Below, one piece after another: positions 37,811-49,698 of a DNA stretch of 64,000 bases. Origin of the DNA: Turbatrix aceti (lineage: Eukaryota; Nematoda; Chromadorea; Rhabditida; Panagrolaimidae); contig OZ017770.1 in the NCBI GenBank assembly GCA_963969345.1, positions 8,379,246 to 8,443,245 on the forward strand. Direction: 5' to 3'. Within the stretch, counting starts at the first letter, position 1; each line of letters begins with the position of its first letter. The translations under genes were made by a program, and so were the position numbers. The notes below the pieces were generated by a model. The model had not been told where the DNA came from and searched no databases. It saw only the letters and a program-made list of their open reading frames with translations.

Positions 37811-40800
37811 ATGTCTGTTGACGAATCTTCTGAAGAGCGAGAGGTTGGTCGCCAGAACGGCTATTAGCCAGTGATATGCCGCGAAGCGGCGTCTAACATT
37901 CGCGTGATCGGAATTCATCCGTGAAAAAAAAATGGAAAATTTTTTTTATAACAATGCGGTCCGCGGAGTGAAAAATTAAAAGACTATATCCGTCGGCCGT
38001 GTGTTTCTCGAACAATCTGTGGTTGTTGAAGAGATGTTAATGAAAACACGGAATGTAAAAACATCCATCAAGTGAGCTTGCAAGCAATGCGCGTTCGATT
38101 CTTGGATGCTGTCTGGCGACAAAATCGATAGAACATTGCTGCAGACTGCTTTTTTGTGCTTGCCACATTTTTTCTACCGCTTCTCAAGATTTTGCGCATC
38201 TGCAGAAGAATAATGCGGGCTTCGACGTAACTAAACGAAGAAGACAAAAGTTATATTAAAACAGAATCAGAGCAAATAAAAGGTTGCTAACACCGGGGTT
38301 TATTTCAGTGTCCTTTGTGTCTTGAAAGACTTGATGTCGACGACTTATTCTTCTATCCCTGCACATGCAAATACCAGGTGGAACTTCAATAAAAAAATAT
38401 AAATAAACTAATCCTCAATTTAGGTCTGCCGATTTTGCTGGCATAGAATTAGAACAGACGAAAATGGATTGTGCCCTGCGTGTCGTAAACCCTACTCCGA
38501 GGATCCTGCCAACTTCCAGCCCATCACCCCGAGTGAAATGCAACAATACAAGACTGAAAGAAAACAGAAAGAGAAAAAGAAGAATCTCACAGAATCCCGA
38601 AAACACCTCGCAGCGTACCGAGTATTACAGCGAAATCTGGTGTACGTTGTAGGGCTGTCACCGAGGATCGCCGATCCAGAGGTGCTCAAGCGAGCTGATT
38701 ACTTTGGCAAGTACGGCAAGGTGCAAAAAGTCGCTGTTGGCTCGCTTCCCAGCAATCAGGGCAACGCAACCGTCCATACAGCATACGTGACGTTTCATCG
38801 GGTGGAGGATGCGCTGCGAACGATCCAGGAGACGAACAGTCTCGTGTTTGACGGACGCATGATCAAGACTTCTCTCGGAACGACCAAGTACTGCTCAAGC
38901 TTCCTTCGGGGGCAGCAATGCCACAAGCAGGAGTGCATGTACCTGCACGAGGTCGCTTCACCCGAGCTGAGCTTCACCAAGGACGACATGCATCAGGGCA
39001 AGCATACCGAATACGAGCGACGGATGCTTGAGCAGTTTCAGCAGGACAACGGAACCGGTGATATTGACCTGGAAAACTGTGAACCAAAAGAATCAAGTGA
39101 AGAACCAACCGATGATACCTCGTCTCCGACACCTCCACCGGCGAGTGGCGAAGAGGAATCAAATGGTGAAAAAAGTCGGAAATCGTCTGAAAAAGCACCA
39201 CACCGCCACACCAAGCCTTCTTCCGTCGTCCGTGACGAGCCCATTATTGGTGAAGCTGCTTACGACGTGGCAAACATACCAAGCAGCGTAGCACATACAT
39301 CTGTGAAGAAGAGAACCGCGAAAAACCTTTTCGAAAATTGGTTCGAAGACGATGTTCCGACCCGTCCACCAATACTTCACCCAACCCCAGTGATCGGTCG
39401 TTGCGCACCGAACGCCAAGACCGAGTCGTCATCGAGTCTCTCACCAAACAAACTCCTACCTGCTATTCCGCTTGATTTGGCAGCTTCATCCTCCCTTTCC
39501 GATGCTACATCCAGTTACAATCCACTAATTCCCTCCGGTTGCACTGATCCTTTTTCGGAACGATCGCGGCCACGTGTTGAATGTTGGCCAGCTTTCGACG
39601 CTCATCCCTCCCTCCCTGCGTAAGTTTTTATGCTTTTTTTTTTTCTGTTCATAATTTTTATAAAAAAATCTTTTTTTAGCACAACCGATAACCCTATACC
39701 ACCGTCTGCCGATCATAACGATTTTAAACCATGCCCACCCCCCGGATTTACCGAACCCGTGAAACCCTTACCCCTGCAAACTCCAACTCACCCTCCCGCC
39801 AATCCCGCTGCAGCTCCGTCATCTGATTCTGAGTTTAACGATATCAATAAGTTAATCTGCGATTACTGGGCAAATACGACTAACGACGTTCCGGACTTCA
39901 TCCCGGCACACAAAAATGTGCAATCACCCGTTTCGTATCAACTAACCGAGAGTAATTCTATCAACGAACATTTTGGATCACCAAACAAAGCTTCCAAATC
40001 TACCTACTCGAATACATCCCGGGCCCTGGACGAGCTCACAGTTTCCATGAACCGTGTTCAGCCGATTTGCAGCCCTCGAGAACCAGAAGTACCCCAACAG
40101 AACTCGTTCACACAACGCGAAAGTTTCCGTGCACTCTTCCCAAATGTCAACGTTTCGTTTGTCAACGGTAGGTATTTTACAGGGTTTTCGACAGTTCCTG
40201 AAATTGCTACGCTTCTGAGCCGGAGCAGAGCGAGCGGTAAAATAAAAAAAAAATAGGAGCGGGAGCGGCTGGAAGGAATTTAGAAAAAAGGAGCGGGAGC
40301 GAAGCGAGCGCACAAATCTTGAATGAGCGATTTTTGTCACATTTTTTATGATTTCCGTTCACTTTCGAGTAGATTTGTCGCTAAAATTTGTCTCAACAGC
40401 TGAAAAACCTTTGAATTTGGATTTTTGCCCCCAATTTGGCTAACAAATCATGAGCAGAGTAAGCTCAATAAAATTTAAAATCGAAGGAGCGGGAGCGGAG
40501 CGAGCGGCGAACAAGGAATAAAATAAGGAGCGCGTGCGGAACGAGCACGAAAATTTAAAAAAATAAAGGAATCGGAGCGGACGAGCGGTACAAAAAGTCA
40601 AATTAGAAAACCATGGTATTTTATTATCCGATTTTATCACGTTTGTTTTCAGAGCGCCGCAACGTGCCCAGTTTCGACGACGATCAGTTCAACCAACTCC
40701 AGATGCACAACAACACCTCGCTTGCCCCCGCCGAAGACGAGATGCGCTTTGCCAACGAATATGCTCGCACCGCTGCTGCTGCCCGTCACCCCGGACTTCC

Positions 40801-41245
40801 CAGCTTTGCCGCTGACATGCCGACGCCTCATCACTACCCGCAAGTGCCTTCCATGCACCATGACCCCCGCCTTTCGCCCTTCAACGGTATCCCCGCTTCA
40901 CAGCATGTAAGCGAGCCCGATGGAGACCTGATCAACAAGCGCTTTGCTGCCGCCGAGATGCAACGCCGCTTCAGTCCCGAGCTGCGCGGCATGTTTGCTC
41001 CGCGCCATCCTCCCGGCCTCGAAAGCAACGCTCGTGGCCGCGTAATACCCGATGCGAGGGGGATGTTCTACAACATGCAGGCTCCCGGCATGATCCCTCC
41101 TCAACCTCAGCACGATCGTTCCCACTACATGCGTGGCTTCTGGCCAGAACCCAAAAACGCCGACATGATGCGTGACTATAACAACGGCAACATGGCTTCA
41201 AACTATGTAACCAGTCCCCCACCCGGCTTTGATGATACTCATTGA
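37811..41245 (+). CDS. CNOT4: CCR4-NOT complex subunit 4, RING E3 ubiquitin ligase
   Basis: Five exons: 37811-37843, 38309-38377, 38424-39619, 39680-40167 and 40653-41245. All phases agree, giving 792 residues. The first exon encodes only MSVDESSEERE and was chosen because it gives an ATG, a GTTGGT donor and the right phase immediately before the RING. The RING (residues 12-55) is the C4C4 type of CNOT4: C-P-L-C, C-T-C, C-R-F-C-W-H-R-I and C-P-A-C-R-K-P-Y. A basic coiled coil (KTERKQKEKKK) follows, then an RRM (NLVYVVGLSPRIADPEVL) and a C3H1 zinc finger (YCSSFLRGQQCHKQECMYLH). These act in ubiquitylation and in mRNA/ribosome quality control. The C-terminal half is disordered, Pro-rich and has repeated PPPGF motifs, including at the very end. 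The last intron (40168-40652) holds a hAT-type insertion, and the last two exons are the source of the copies at 53-55 and 59-61 kb. Confidence 0.95.
40180..40615. mobile_element. hAT-type non-autonomous element in the last CNOT4 intron
   Basis: 436 bp flanked by a perfect 8-bp direct repeat GTATTTTA (40172-40179 and 40616-40623), the hAT target-site length. Ends are CAGGGTTTTC and the complement of CATGGTTTTC (9 of 10 match). The interior has several GGAGCGGGAGCGGAGCGAGC-like GA/GC-rich blocks and no coding capacity. Removing the element and one target copy leaves a 41-nt intron with intact GTAGGT and TTTTCAG ends, very like the 44-45 nt introns at the CNOT4-derived loci. Confidence 0.85.
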
Positions 41246-44200
41246 AGGCTTGGTTGGTACTAGCATCTAATTTTTAATCGTAATTGTCTTGTGTTTTTCG
41301 GTTTACGAGCAGGTAAACCGATTGCCTAATTAATGCATAAATCGTGTTAAAATCAACTTGTATGAATTGGCGGTTCCATCATTGCATTTGGCTACGATAT
41401 AGAAATTTACCGTTTTATTTTTTTAATCAATGTACATATTACATTGATTAAAAGTTTGACAGGCCGAATTATGAATTTTGAGTCCGAGTGCTTACGATAA
41501 ACTGTACCATCTTCGATTATTTTGTGCAATCTGGTTTGACGGACTATGATCGGACGTTTTCGACTGATGTGCAATTGCAAACTTGACTTCGTAGTCGGGA
41601 GCAAGGCATAAAATCCGGCCGGCTGGCCGCAAAAGCCGAAAAAAAATTCAAAAGTAAAATTTGTTTTAAAAAAGGATGATTTTTTAAACGTTTTTGTGTT
41701 TCATGGGCCCGCCCTGTGGTTTTTAAGCCGGCCGAAAAAACTGGAAAAAAATTCGAATGTCTTTTTTTGGACAGAAAGTATGATTTTGAGCTATTTTTGA
41801 GTTTCATCCATCGATTTTTTTTTACTTTTTACCATAAGTGTTGGCAAAATTTTACACAGCATTTTGTTGTTTTCAACAATTTTTTTTTTCAGAATTTGGT
41901 TATAATTAATAAAATGACCCCTAAAAAACTGTTTGAAATTAGGAAGTCGGCAGCGGCCTAATTTAAATGCCGGTTTTATACCATGCCCAACTCGACTCGA
42001 CTCGACTCGACAATTACTCCCGACTCGAGAGTAATGATTCCTGCGATCAGAGAAATCAACGAGATGCTCAACTTCTGAAGTGACCAAACAGCACGCAATA
42101 ATAATCAGCCTTCAGCTTCTTTCATCTTTCAGTTTTGTACGAGCTGAAAATTTTAAGTGCAAAAACCATCGTAATTACTTTAAATAAAATTACTTAATAA
42201 AATTACTTTTTTTCTATAAAATTACTTTTTCTTATGTTAGTGCAGCACGTTTTATGATCTGTGGGCAATCGATCATATTATGATACCAAAAATGTGATAC
42301 TATCACTAGACGTATGTAGTAATCGAACCAGGTTCATTTTGAGTGCCGAACATTTTTTTAGCCACCTACGGATAATGAAGGTTTGTGAAGAATATAAATC
42401 AAAGATCGCGCGTGCAAAAAAAGACAGGATGTTTTGCATTTTTGCTCCTGTCATTTGGTGTGAAAACGGACGTTGCGCGCCGTCAGGTCGTTAGCAATGT
42501 CCCGCGACCGTTAACAAAACATCTTCATTGCTTGTCTTCGTCTTCGTCTTCTCTCGCATTGTTTGGATTTTGTTGTTGGTATTTCTTGTGCAAGGAGCTA
42601 GATGGAAAACCTTTCGATTAACCTCGAGATACATCACTGATGCCACGACCCGGTAAATCAAACATCGCGCGAGGAAAGGAATTCTCCTGACATTTGGTAC
42701 GAAAACGAACGTTGCGCGTCGGCAGATCGTTAGCAATGATCCGCGATGATTGGGCAAATGAATGCCTTTTATATAAGATCATTTTTGACCAATCAATGTT
42801 TTTTATATAAATTTTTGCAAATTTATATATATATATATATTTTTTATAAATATTTATTTTATATATGATCTATATATGGGTGTGTCAAGATGGTCATGAC
42901 GTCATGCGTCATGTCAATCGCCTGCTCAGCTCAGGATGTCATGAGTCAGGCCAATCGCCGCTCAGCTCCTCTCTGCTCCGGGAAATTCATCTTCTCCCAC
43001 AGCACGATCGTCAACATTCTCCTTTTTGCTCCGGTCCCACCGCACCATCGACAACATTATCGCCGTCGTCTAAATACATTTAAAAAACCATGAACACCAC
43101 CCCACATTATAATTCAGGCCTCCTCTTTTCCCCAACCACAACCATGTTCTCCTCCTTTTCCCCCAACCATGTTCCCCCTTTTGTTTTCCTCAACCATGTT
43201 TTTGCCCCACGAGGACATAACAGGGTAAAAGGTGTTTGAGTCCTCGCCCTAACATTTGGCGCAAGGACCTGCTCGTTAAATAATTGACTTGCGGCCGGTA
43301 ACGATATCAACAACATCCACTTTTTCTTGTCTTTCTCGTAACCGTAGCCTAATTTGGCAACGCTTTTAGTAATTCTTATACAAGACCTCAAGTTAAAAGC
43401 TTTAGTAATCTCTGTCTTTCGGATTTTGTTCACCGGTTGCTACGTTTTAATTTTCATTGTAGTCTTTTTTAACCACTGTCACGGTCTCCGCTTGCCTACT
43501 TTGTATGTTTTAACTTACAAAGTAGGCAATTACTTTGTATGTTTTGATTGAAATAAATTTTGCTTTTGTGTTCCCTGGCATTGTACATTTACATTTACGT
43601 TTAATTCTCGTGCTTAATTACTCATCATAAAAGTTAGAAAGATATTGAAAAGTCGAGATTGCACGTAAAGGGCGCCGTCAATTCGGAGGGTGGCCTTGTC
43701 GTCCGAAGATTTTCAAGCCGCCTAATTTCGAACATTTTTTTCGGGGTTATTTTTTTTAATTGTAACCGTTCTGAAAAAAATTTTTTTCACAGAAAAATGT
43801 CCGAAAATCATACTTTTTGTCGAAAAAGTTGCTTGAAAATTTTGTTTCCGGCATGCGGACGGCCGAAAGCTGGCCGGTCGCGCGGCTTTTGCGGCCAGCC
43901 AGTCGGATTTTATGTCTTGATCGGAAACCGAAGTCGGGCTCGACGCCCAACGCAAAGGTGCCGTTTGCCTAAACTGGAGTCACCCGTGACGGGAAGGTCA
44001 AGGCAGCGGTGCCCCACAAAGGGCTGGCTGGTCTCACGTCGGAAGGCCGCAGGGGATGCGGACCAAGTCTTCATTCACAACGCGGCCATCTACACACAAG
44101 AGCACGCTGGCGCACCGGCAACACGTCGAAAGCTCAAATTTAAAATTTACCTAGCAAATCGAAGAAGTGAACGCCATTTCTTCGATCGATGTACATTTAA

Positions 44201-45307
44201 AATCATAAACACCGATCTTTCACCCGGCATCACCAGAATATCATCACCACAAGGATGGCACAATGCATATCGAATTTGGTTATGCATATGCGTTCCAAAA
44301 ATTTAGTGGTACCCCCAACAAACTTTGGCAAAAACGAAATTCAATGTTTACCTCAAATATGGGTAATTAAACCGAAATTGGATCCGCTGATACAGCAAAA
44401 GCGCGCCCGAAAATAACGATTGATGACAAAACAGTGTTTTAAAAAATTTGGATAACGATTCACGTAACGGATGGCAAAAAACAATTATTTTTGGCACAAC
44501 AACTTTTTATTTTTTACACAAAAAATGTCGAAAAACAATTTTGAGCGTGTTCGGAATTGAACAGGGACCCAAAAGGGTAAAAAGATTTTTTTTCAACATG
44601 TTGAGAGTCAGCTATGCAACTGAAATTTTACACAACTATTACCTTTGGTAACAACAAGTTACAGTTAAAAAATCAGCTCAAAAGATTTAGATTTGAAGAT
44701 GTGGCGTATAAAAGATTAGAAACGCATACTTCACTGGTCAGTACTGTATTTTTGATATTGCTAATTTTTTTGTTTCACGGAGAAAATTTAAAAAAATATT
44801 TGAACGCGTACAGAATTGAACCTGGGTCTCAAAATGGAAAAAAAGTGTGCGGAGCGTGATTAATAGACGCACTACACTATTGCAACTTGTTTATAGACCA
44901 TTCTCGCTGAGCAATAAACTCTTTTTTACTGCAGTAGCGACTGACATTGGGCAGCCAGACCTTCCCCTTACTTTTTGCTGCCAAAAAGCCATTTTAGTAC
45001 GCGTGGTAGTATTTTTCTATGTTCGCTCGAAATCAACTGCGCAAAGAGCTTTATTCTATTAACGCTACCACCCGCACTTGCCGCTGACTGCAGTGCTGCT
45101 GCGGATTAACTTCCCAAAACGTCCCCCAACCCTTTTACACCGTGTGTGCATAGGTTCTTTTTCTCTGCGTCTCTTCGAATAATGCAATGCGTATGATTTC
45201 GCTTGGACATTCAAGCTTTTTGCGTAAGTAGGTAGACAAAAGAACTTCATAATAATTAATCAAGTTACTCGAGGTGGCTGAATCGTGGAATCCCGGAATG
45301 CAAACCA
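41246..45307. other. Repeat-rich intergenic region after CNOT4
   Basis: No intact gene. The CNOT4 3' flank (41246-41400) is also present at 61310-61440. A (CTCGA)n microsatellite lies at 41993-42010 and an (AT)n run at about 42828-42841. Segments near 41590-41780 and 43690-43930 are inverted relatives that share GGCATAAAATCCGG-type and TGGCCGCAAAAGCCG-type sequence. A 215-codon open frame at 43659-44306 overlaps one of these repeats and is not called as a gene. Confidence 0.5.
42405..42755. repeat. Pair of diverged direct repeats of about 100 nt
   Basis: Segments 42405-42515 and 42659-42755 share an ATCGCGCG start, a CTGTCATTTGGTGTGAAAACG / CTGACATTTGGTACGAAAACG core, GTTGCGCG and TCGTTAGCAATG. 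Neither codes. Confidence 0.7.
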
Positions 45308-46186
45308 TTGCACCTGCCTGACTCATTGAAAACGATGCAGTCCAAGGGAAAAACCGTGCGATGGTGCCTTGTCGACACCGAACGGGTTACTGAAGCGCTC
45401 AGGAAGGTGGCAGCAGCTGAAGTCCTCGCAGCGGAGGGAACGTTCCGAACATCTCCGACGGGAACGACTCAGACGCCCAACATTCACTCCCTGATCAAAT
45501 CCAGTGACGGCAACGATGCACATCTAGGATATCAATTTTCCATCAAACTCGGACAAAGCAGGATTACGACGTTGTAATCAACGCCATAAAAAAACGCTGG
45601 AGCAAAGAAAGCGAGTTGTTCCATCATTCAAGCGCGTTTATTTGGATTACGAAGAGGGACAATATGATGCTTTCTGCAAATTGGCCTGTAATGGAAAAGT
45701 TTTCGGTTGTTTGTACAACCAGTGTGTTTACCGGTAAGTATAAGTGACAAGAACAGTATGACACAGTTAACAAATATTAATTTACAGAGCGTCAATGGGA
45801 CAATGCAAATTATACGATTTCTACAACCTTTGTGGCCGGTTCATGAGACAATTCCCTACACTCAAAGTTGTCCGGAGATGGATAAGAAAGGTTGCCGATA
45901 AGAAAGCTTCTCGCCTTGCCTTTATTGCCCAAAAAGGCCATGATAGAAGTGTACAACAAGCGTCTGTGCCATCCCCCGAAGAAACGCGCAAGCGTCCCGG
46001 AGTATGCCCGGCCAAGGAAAGAAATAGTTGCCCTCATCTACATGGACGGCAACTGGATTGGCAGCCGACGGAACACGCGTGGAACGTGATCTCGACGACA
46101 ACAGGATGACTTTCTGGGACCGCGTCCGTAACACCAACCGAGCCGAAGGATTTTACGCCGGTCTGCAGTTCATCTTTCCTAACTAA
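45308..46186 (+). pseudogene. Decayed MULE-type (Mutator-like) transposase
   Basis: Two pieces in different frames match the transposase core. At 45579-45731 the frame reads L-D-Y-E-E-G-Q-Y-D-A-F, then G-K-V-F-G-C-L-Y-N-Q-C-V-Y-R; this corresponds to the acidic catalytic D-F-E-x-A-x-x-N-A and G-C-x-F-H-x-x-Q segments of MULE transposases. The second C-terminal match spans about 45890-46186: L-L-A-L-P-L-L-P, then N-W-I-G-S-R-R-N-T-R-G, then F-W-D-R-V-R-N-T-N-R-A-E-G-F-Y-A-G-L-Q, as in the Y-I-G-R, W-N-M and R-T-N-N-x-x-E-G-W-H block. Frameshifts separate these pieces, and H is replaced in the C-x2-H position. A short intron-like segment (GTAAGT to TTTACAG, 45732-45786) interrupts the reading. 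The upstream piece at 45308-45577 is included only by proximity. Confidence 0.6.
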
Positions 46187-46488
46187 GAAGCCAAAACTTG
46201 CCGTATTCCTGATGACGCTCCAAACGATGATTGAACAAACCGAATGCCGGCAATTTGAAGCATCAATTTGAAGCCCAAAAAACCAGAGTTCAGAACAGAA
46301 GGTCAACAGGAAGCTGAAGGAATAAGAAAAAAAACTGAAAGAGATCCTCGACAACGCCGACGAATCCATCTTCGACATTATTCGTATTTTTTTTAAAGTA
46401 TCATACTTGCACTACGTTTCTAACAAGTTTTGTGTGCTCATGAAGAACGCAGGGAAATCGACAAAAATGAATACGTTTCGTAAAAATT

Positions 46489-46998
46489 ATGCACGAATTG
46501 CTGGTGATGATTCAAGAATCTGTCAAAATGAATCCATCATCAATGGCATTTCATCTAGCCGGCGCTCCATCTGCTCCGTCATCTGCTCTGTCATCAGCTC
46601 CCGGGGGCAGTCTCGCAAAGGCAAATTCAAGGACACCTCTCGAATGGCATTTCACGGAAACGCAAAACTACAAAGTAGCATTGGTAAGACAACTAGGCTG
46701 CAGTTCCAATGAAAATGATACACCTTCTTTCAGGAATCTGGTATCCTCGGACAGGAATGCGATGGCAACGACGCCAAAGCGTTACGCCGACTACTGCAAG
46801 CAGTTCATGGATTTCGGAGAGCGTACTCATGTCCTTGACGACATCATGAATCTCATGAGCCAGTATCTCCCTGGGAACTGCCTCCGAGCTTACCATAGCA
46901 CTTCGGCATTGACGACGCGACCACGGATTTACCTACGTAGTGCAGAAGAAAATCCAACGACCCTGCACCAATTCAAGAGGCCAACCGACGAAGACTGA
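46489..46998 (+). other. Unrecognised open frame, 169 codons
   Basis: An open frame with Ser/Ala/Pro-rich start and a more regular second half (P-K-R-Y-A-D-Y-C-K-Q-F-M-D-F-G). A clean GTAAGA to TTTCAG pair at 46684-46733 could be a 50-nt intron, but splicing it leads quickly to a stop, so the read-through form is the longer one. Its start codon is not a convincing ATG context. It may belong to the same disrupted element or gene as the exons at 47040-47165. Confidence 0.25.
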
Positions 46999-47039
46999 AA
47001 GCGCATGTGTGCTACCGTCGAAATCCCGGTCAATGATTG

Positions 47040-47166
47040 CACTCTCCTCTCAGGCTGCTGGTCGACGCATCGGTTTGCTTTCAGCTGTCCAGCCGACTCC
47101 GACTTCGTCAACCTTTCAAATCAGTCGCACATTTGACGGTCACAATGGATACTCAAGCATTGGTAA
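47040..47166 (+). other. Exon-like segment, copy 1 of a duplicated pair
   Basis: Encodes R-R-I-G-L-L-S-A-V-Q-P-T and Q-I-S-R-T-F-D-G-H and ends at a GTAAGT donor. A relative at 49855-49960 encodes R-R-I-G-L-L-L-P-A-T-Q-P-T and Q-I-S-H-T-F-H-G. The two copies flank the LTR retroelement, which therefore lies in the sequence between duplicated exons. Function is not recognised. Confidence 0.45.
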
Positions 47167-47923
47167 GTTTTTACACATAAAATAATTTTGTAAATCGTAA
47201 AAAAATTGTTTTTTTTAAATTTTTTGACGAGAACGGGCTTACTTTTTGGTACCGGGACTGGTTGACCATTCTCCCAGGGACTGGTGAGCGAGCCACGAGC
47301 GCGAGGCAGAGAACGTGTGCGGCCACGAGGGAAGCGTGCGCCGGCAAGACAAGCAGATCGGCAGCGACCGATGACGCGAAGTCATCATTCTGGTCGGCGG
47401 GAGTAGCAGCAGGCAGGTCGCGCGTGGCACGCGCTCGTCCCGGTTGGGGACACGCAGCGGTCGCCGTCATCGAGTCATCGTCCTACGTATAATTGTCCAC
47501 GGTTGTTGTACGAGAGATTCTACTGATAAACTATTGTCTACTACGAAGTGTCCGGGATCTACGAGGAAGCGCGAGCTAGCCGGGAGCCCCGGTAGCAAAT
47601 GGTGACGAGAGAACTGATTCCAACTACGCGGAAGAAGAGACTACGACTACGATCGATCGATGGCGGCGACGCGGCACACGCACTACGGCAACACGCAGCG
47701 GAGAGAAGAAACGAGGATCAACGACAACGACGCTCTCCCGAGGTCACGCCAGTTGGCTTGGCCTGCGACCAGAATCAATCAAGAATGGCTGAGGCAACGC
47801 GCCATGTTTTGATTTTGCGGCGACGAAGAAACCAGGCCAGTTGGCTGGTGGAATGGAAGCAGCAAGCGCCAAGTACGTCGCAGTTGTGATGTGATTCAGT
47901 CAGGCATGGACGGACTTTGAGAA

Positions 47924-48577
47924 GTGCCGACGGCGGTCCAGGCTTGCATCATCAGTTACAGTTCAGTTGAGCCGCAAGGAATCCGAGTGCGAGCAGTGGC
48001 GTCAAGACTGTACTGGCGTGAGGTGCTGCAAAGAGAGGCAGCGGAACGCAGAAACGTCATGGAAGAATTTCGGGCATGCCACCGCTGTGGATATCCAGAG
48101 AAGCCGCCGGTCAGGGAGATCAATACGGGAAGCAAGCGGACTGCAAGAATGGCAGGTGGCAGCACGGCAGCGACACAGGATGCAGAGAATTGGCAGGGGA
48201 TACCCTCATCTGAGGAGGCCGGGTTCGCGTCAAGGAAGTTTATGAACGGCAGGCAACGTGCGGGGCCTGCTGTACGTCGATGGCCTGTCGAGCAGAGACA
48301 ACAGGGGCACGCAAGCAACAAGAGAATGAGAAAGGCACGCCGTCACGTGACTATCACCAGGGCCTTACGTGGACGGCATCGCATGCGGGCTGGCAACATG
48401 GGTGGCCAGTTGGCTACGCAGCAGTCATCAAAAGACGAAGAACGCATTCATGGAAGTGCAGAGCTTCGGCCAGCGAGCCAGAAGGGGCCTTTGTGGATGG
48501 CGGTTGACTGCTGGTGGCACCGAAAGAAGGTGGCTGAGCATGCGGTCAAGCAGGATGAAAGCCACTCAGTTGAGTGA
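47924..48577 (+). other. Open frame inside the LTR element, 217 codons
   Basis: A long frame within the internal region, rich in Arg, Gln, Ala and Lys, with one C-H-R-C-G-Y motif but no complete CCHC zinc knuckle, protease or reverse transcriptase motif. Several overlapping frames are also open because the region is GC-rich, so coding is doubtful. The element probably depends on proteins from a related autonomous copy. Confidence 0.25.
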
Positions 48578-49064
48578 AGTTTGAGGAACCGAAGGAAGTC
48601 AAAGGCGACGAAGACGACTACAGGCGCAGTCCCGGTCGGCTCAGTTGAGCTGACGCGTGACGCAGGATCCGGTTGGATCCAGCGACGACGGTCAGCTGGG
48701 GGAAGGAGTGGTACCGGGACTGGTTGACCATTCTCCCAGGGACTGGTGAGCGAGCCACGAGCGCGAGGCAGAGAACGTGTGCGGCCACGAGGGAAGCGTG
48801 CGCCGGCAAGACAAGCAGATCGGCAGCGACCGATGACGCGAAGTCATCATTCTGGTCGGCGGGAGTAGCAGCAGGCAGGTCGCGCGTGGCACGCGCTCGT
48901 CCCGGTTGGGGACACGCAGCGGTCGCCGTCATCGAGTCATCGTCCTACGTATAATTGTCCACGGTTGTTGTACGAGAGATTCTACTGATAAACTATTGTC
49001 TACTACGAAGTGTCCGGGATCTACGAGGAAGCGCGAGCTAGCCGGGAGCCCCGGTAGCAAATAG

Positions 49065-49294
49065 TGGTACCGGGACTGGTTGACCATTCTCCCAGGGACT
49101 GGTGAGCGAGCCACGAGCGCGAGGCAGAGAACGTGTGCGGCCACGAGGGAAGCGTGCGCCGGCAAGACAAGCAGATCGGCAGCGACCGATGACGCGAAGT
49201 CATCATTCTGGTCGGCGGGAGTAGCAGCAGGCAGGTCGCTCGTGGCTCGCTCACCAGTCCCTGGGAGAATGGTCAACCAGTCCCGGTACCACTG
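49065..49294. repeat. Inverted segment inside LTR 3
   Basis: The first about 50 nt of the LTR (TGGTACCGGGACTGGTTGACC...) at 49065-49115 recurs as its complement at 49243-49293. After that the LTR sequence resumes with an overlap (TAGCAGCAGGCAGGTCGC is present twice). This makes LTR 3 424 bp long instead of 351, and able to form a hairpin. Confidence 0.8.
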
Positions 49295-49698
49295 TAGCAG
49301 CAGGCAGGTCGCGCGTGGCACGCGCTCGTCCCGGTTGGGGACACGCAGCGGTCGCCGTCATCGAGTCATCGTCCTACGTATAATTGTCCACGGTTGTTGT
49401 ACGAGAGATTCTACTGATAAACTATTGTCTACTACGAAGTGTCCGGGATCTACGAGGAAGCGCGAGCTAGCCGGGAGCCCCGGTAGCACTTTTTTTTTCC
49501 TTCGAGACGAAAAATATAATTTTTCCTTCCGTGCCATAAAAAAAACATTTTTTTGAGGCCTAATATTTTTTTTCTTTTTTATTTAATTAAACGTTGTTTC
49601 TAGACTTAAAAAATGCTATTTTTTGGTTCTTTAAAAAAACTTTTTTATCGTTTCGGGGTCAAACAACTTTTTTTTTGTTTTAACTTATTTCACCGTGT

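Larger units (their letters stand above)
47247..49488. mobile_element. Non-autonomous LTR retroelement with three LTRs
   Basis: LTR 1 (47247-47597) and LTR 2 (48709-49059) are each 351 bp, begin TGGTACCGGGACTGG and end GGTAGCA (TG...CA). An internal region of 1111 bp lies between them. It begins with a possible primer-binding site (TGGTGACGAGAG, 2 nt after the LTR) and ends with a polypurine tract GGGGGAAGGAG (48698-48708). A third, rearranged LTR (49065-49488) follows 5 nt later. The whole block is flanked by CTTTT on both sides (47242-47246 and 49489-49493), a 5-bp target-site duplication, although the T-rich site makes the match partly expected. LTRs 1 and 2 look identical over most of their length, so insertion is recent. 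No gag or pol was recognised. Confidence 0.85.

Noticed and set aside
43659..44306. 215-codon frame
   Set aside because: It overlaps an inverted dispersed repeat (TGGCCGCAAAAGCCG-type) and has no known motif; better explained as repeat sequence.
47171..49321. Open frames repeated three times on the minus strand over the LTRs
   Set aside because: They follow the LTR repeats exactly and lie in the non-coding terminal repeats.
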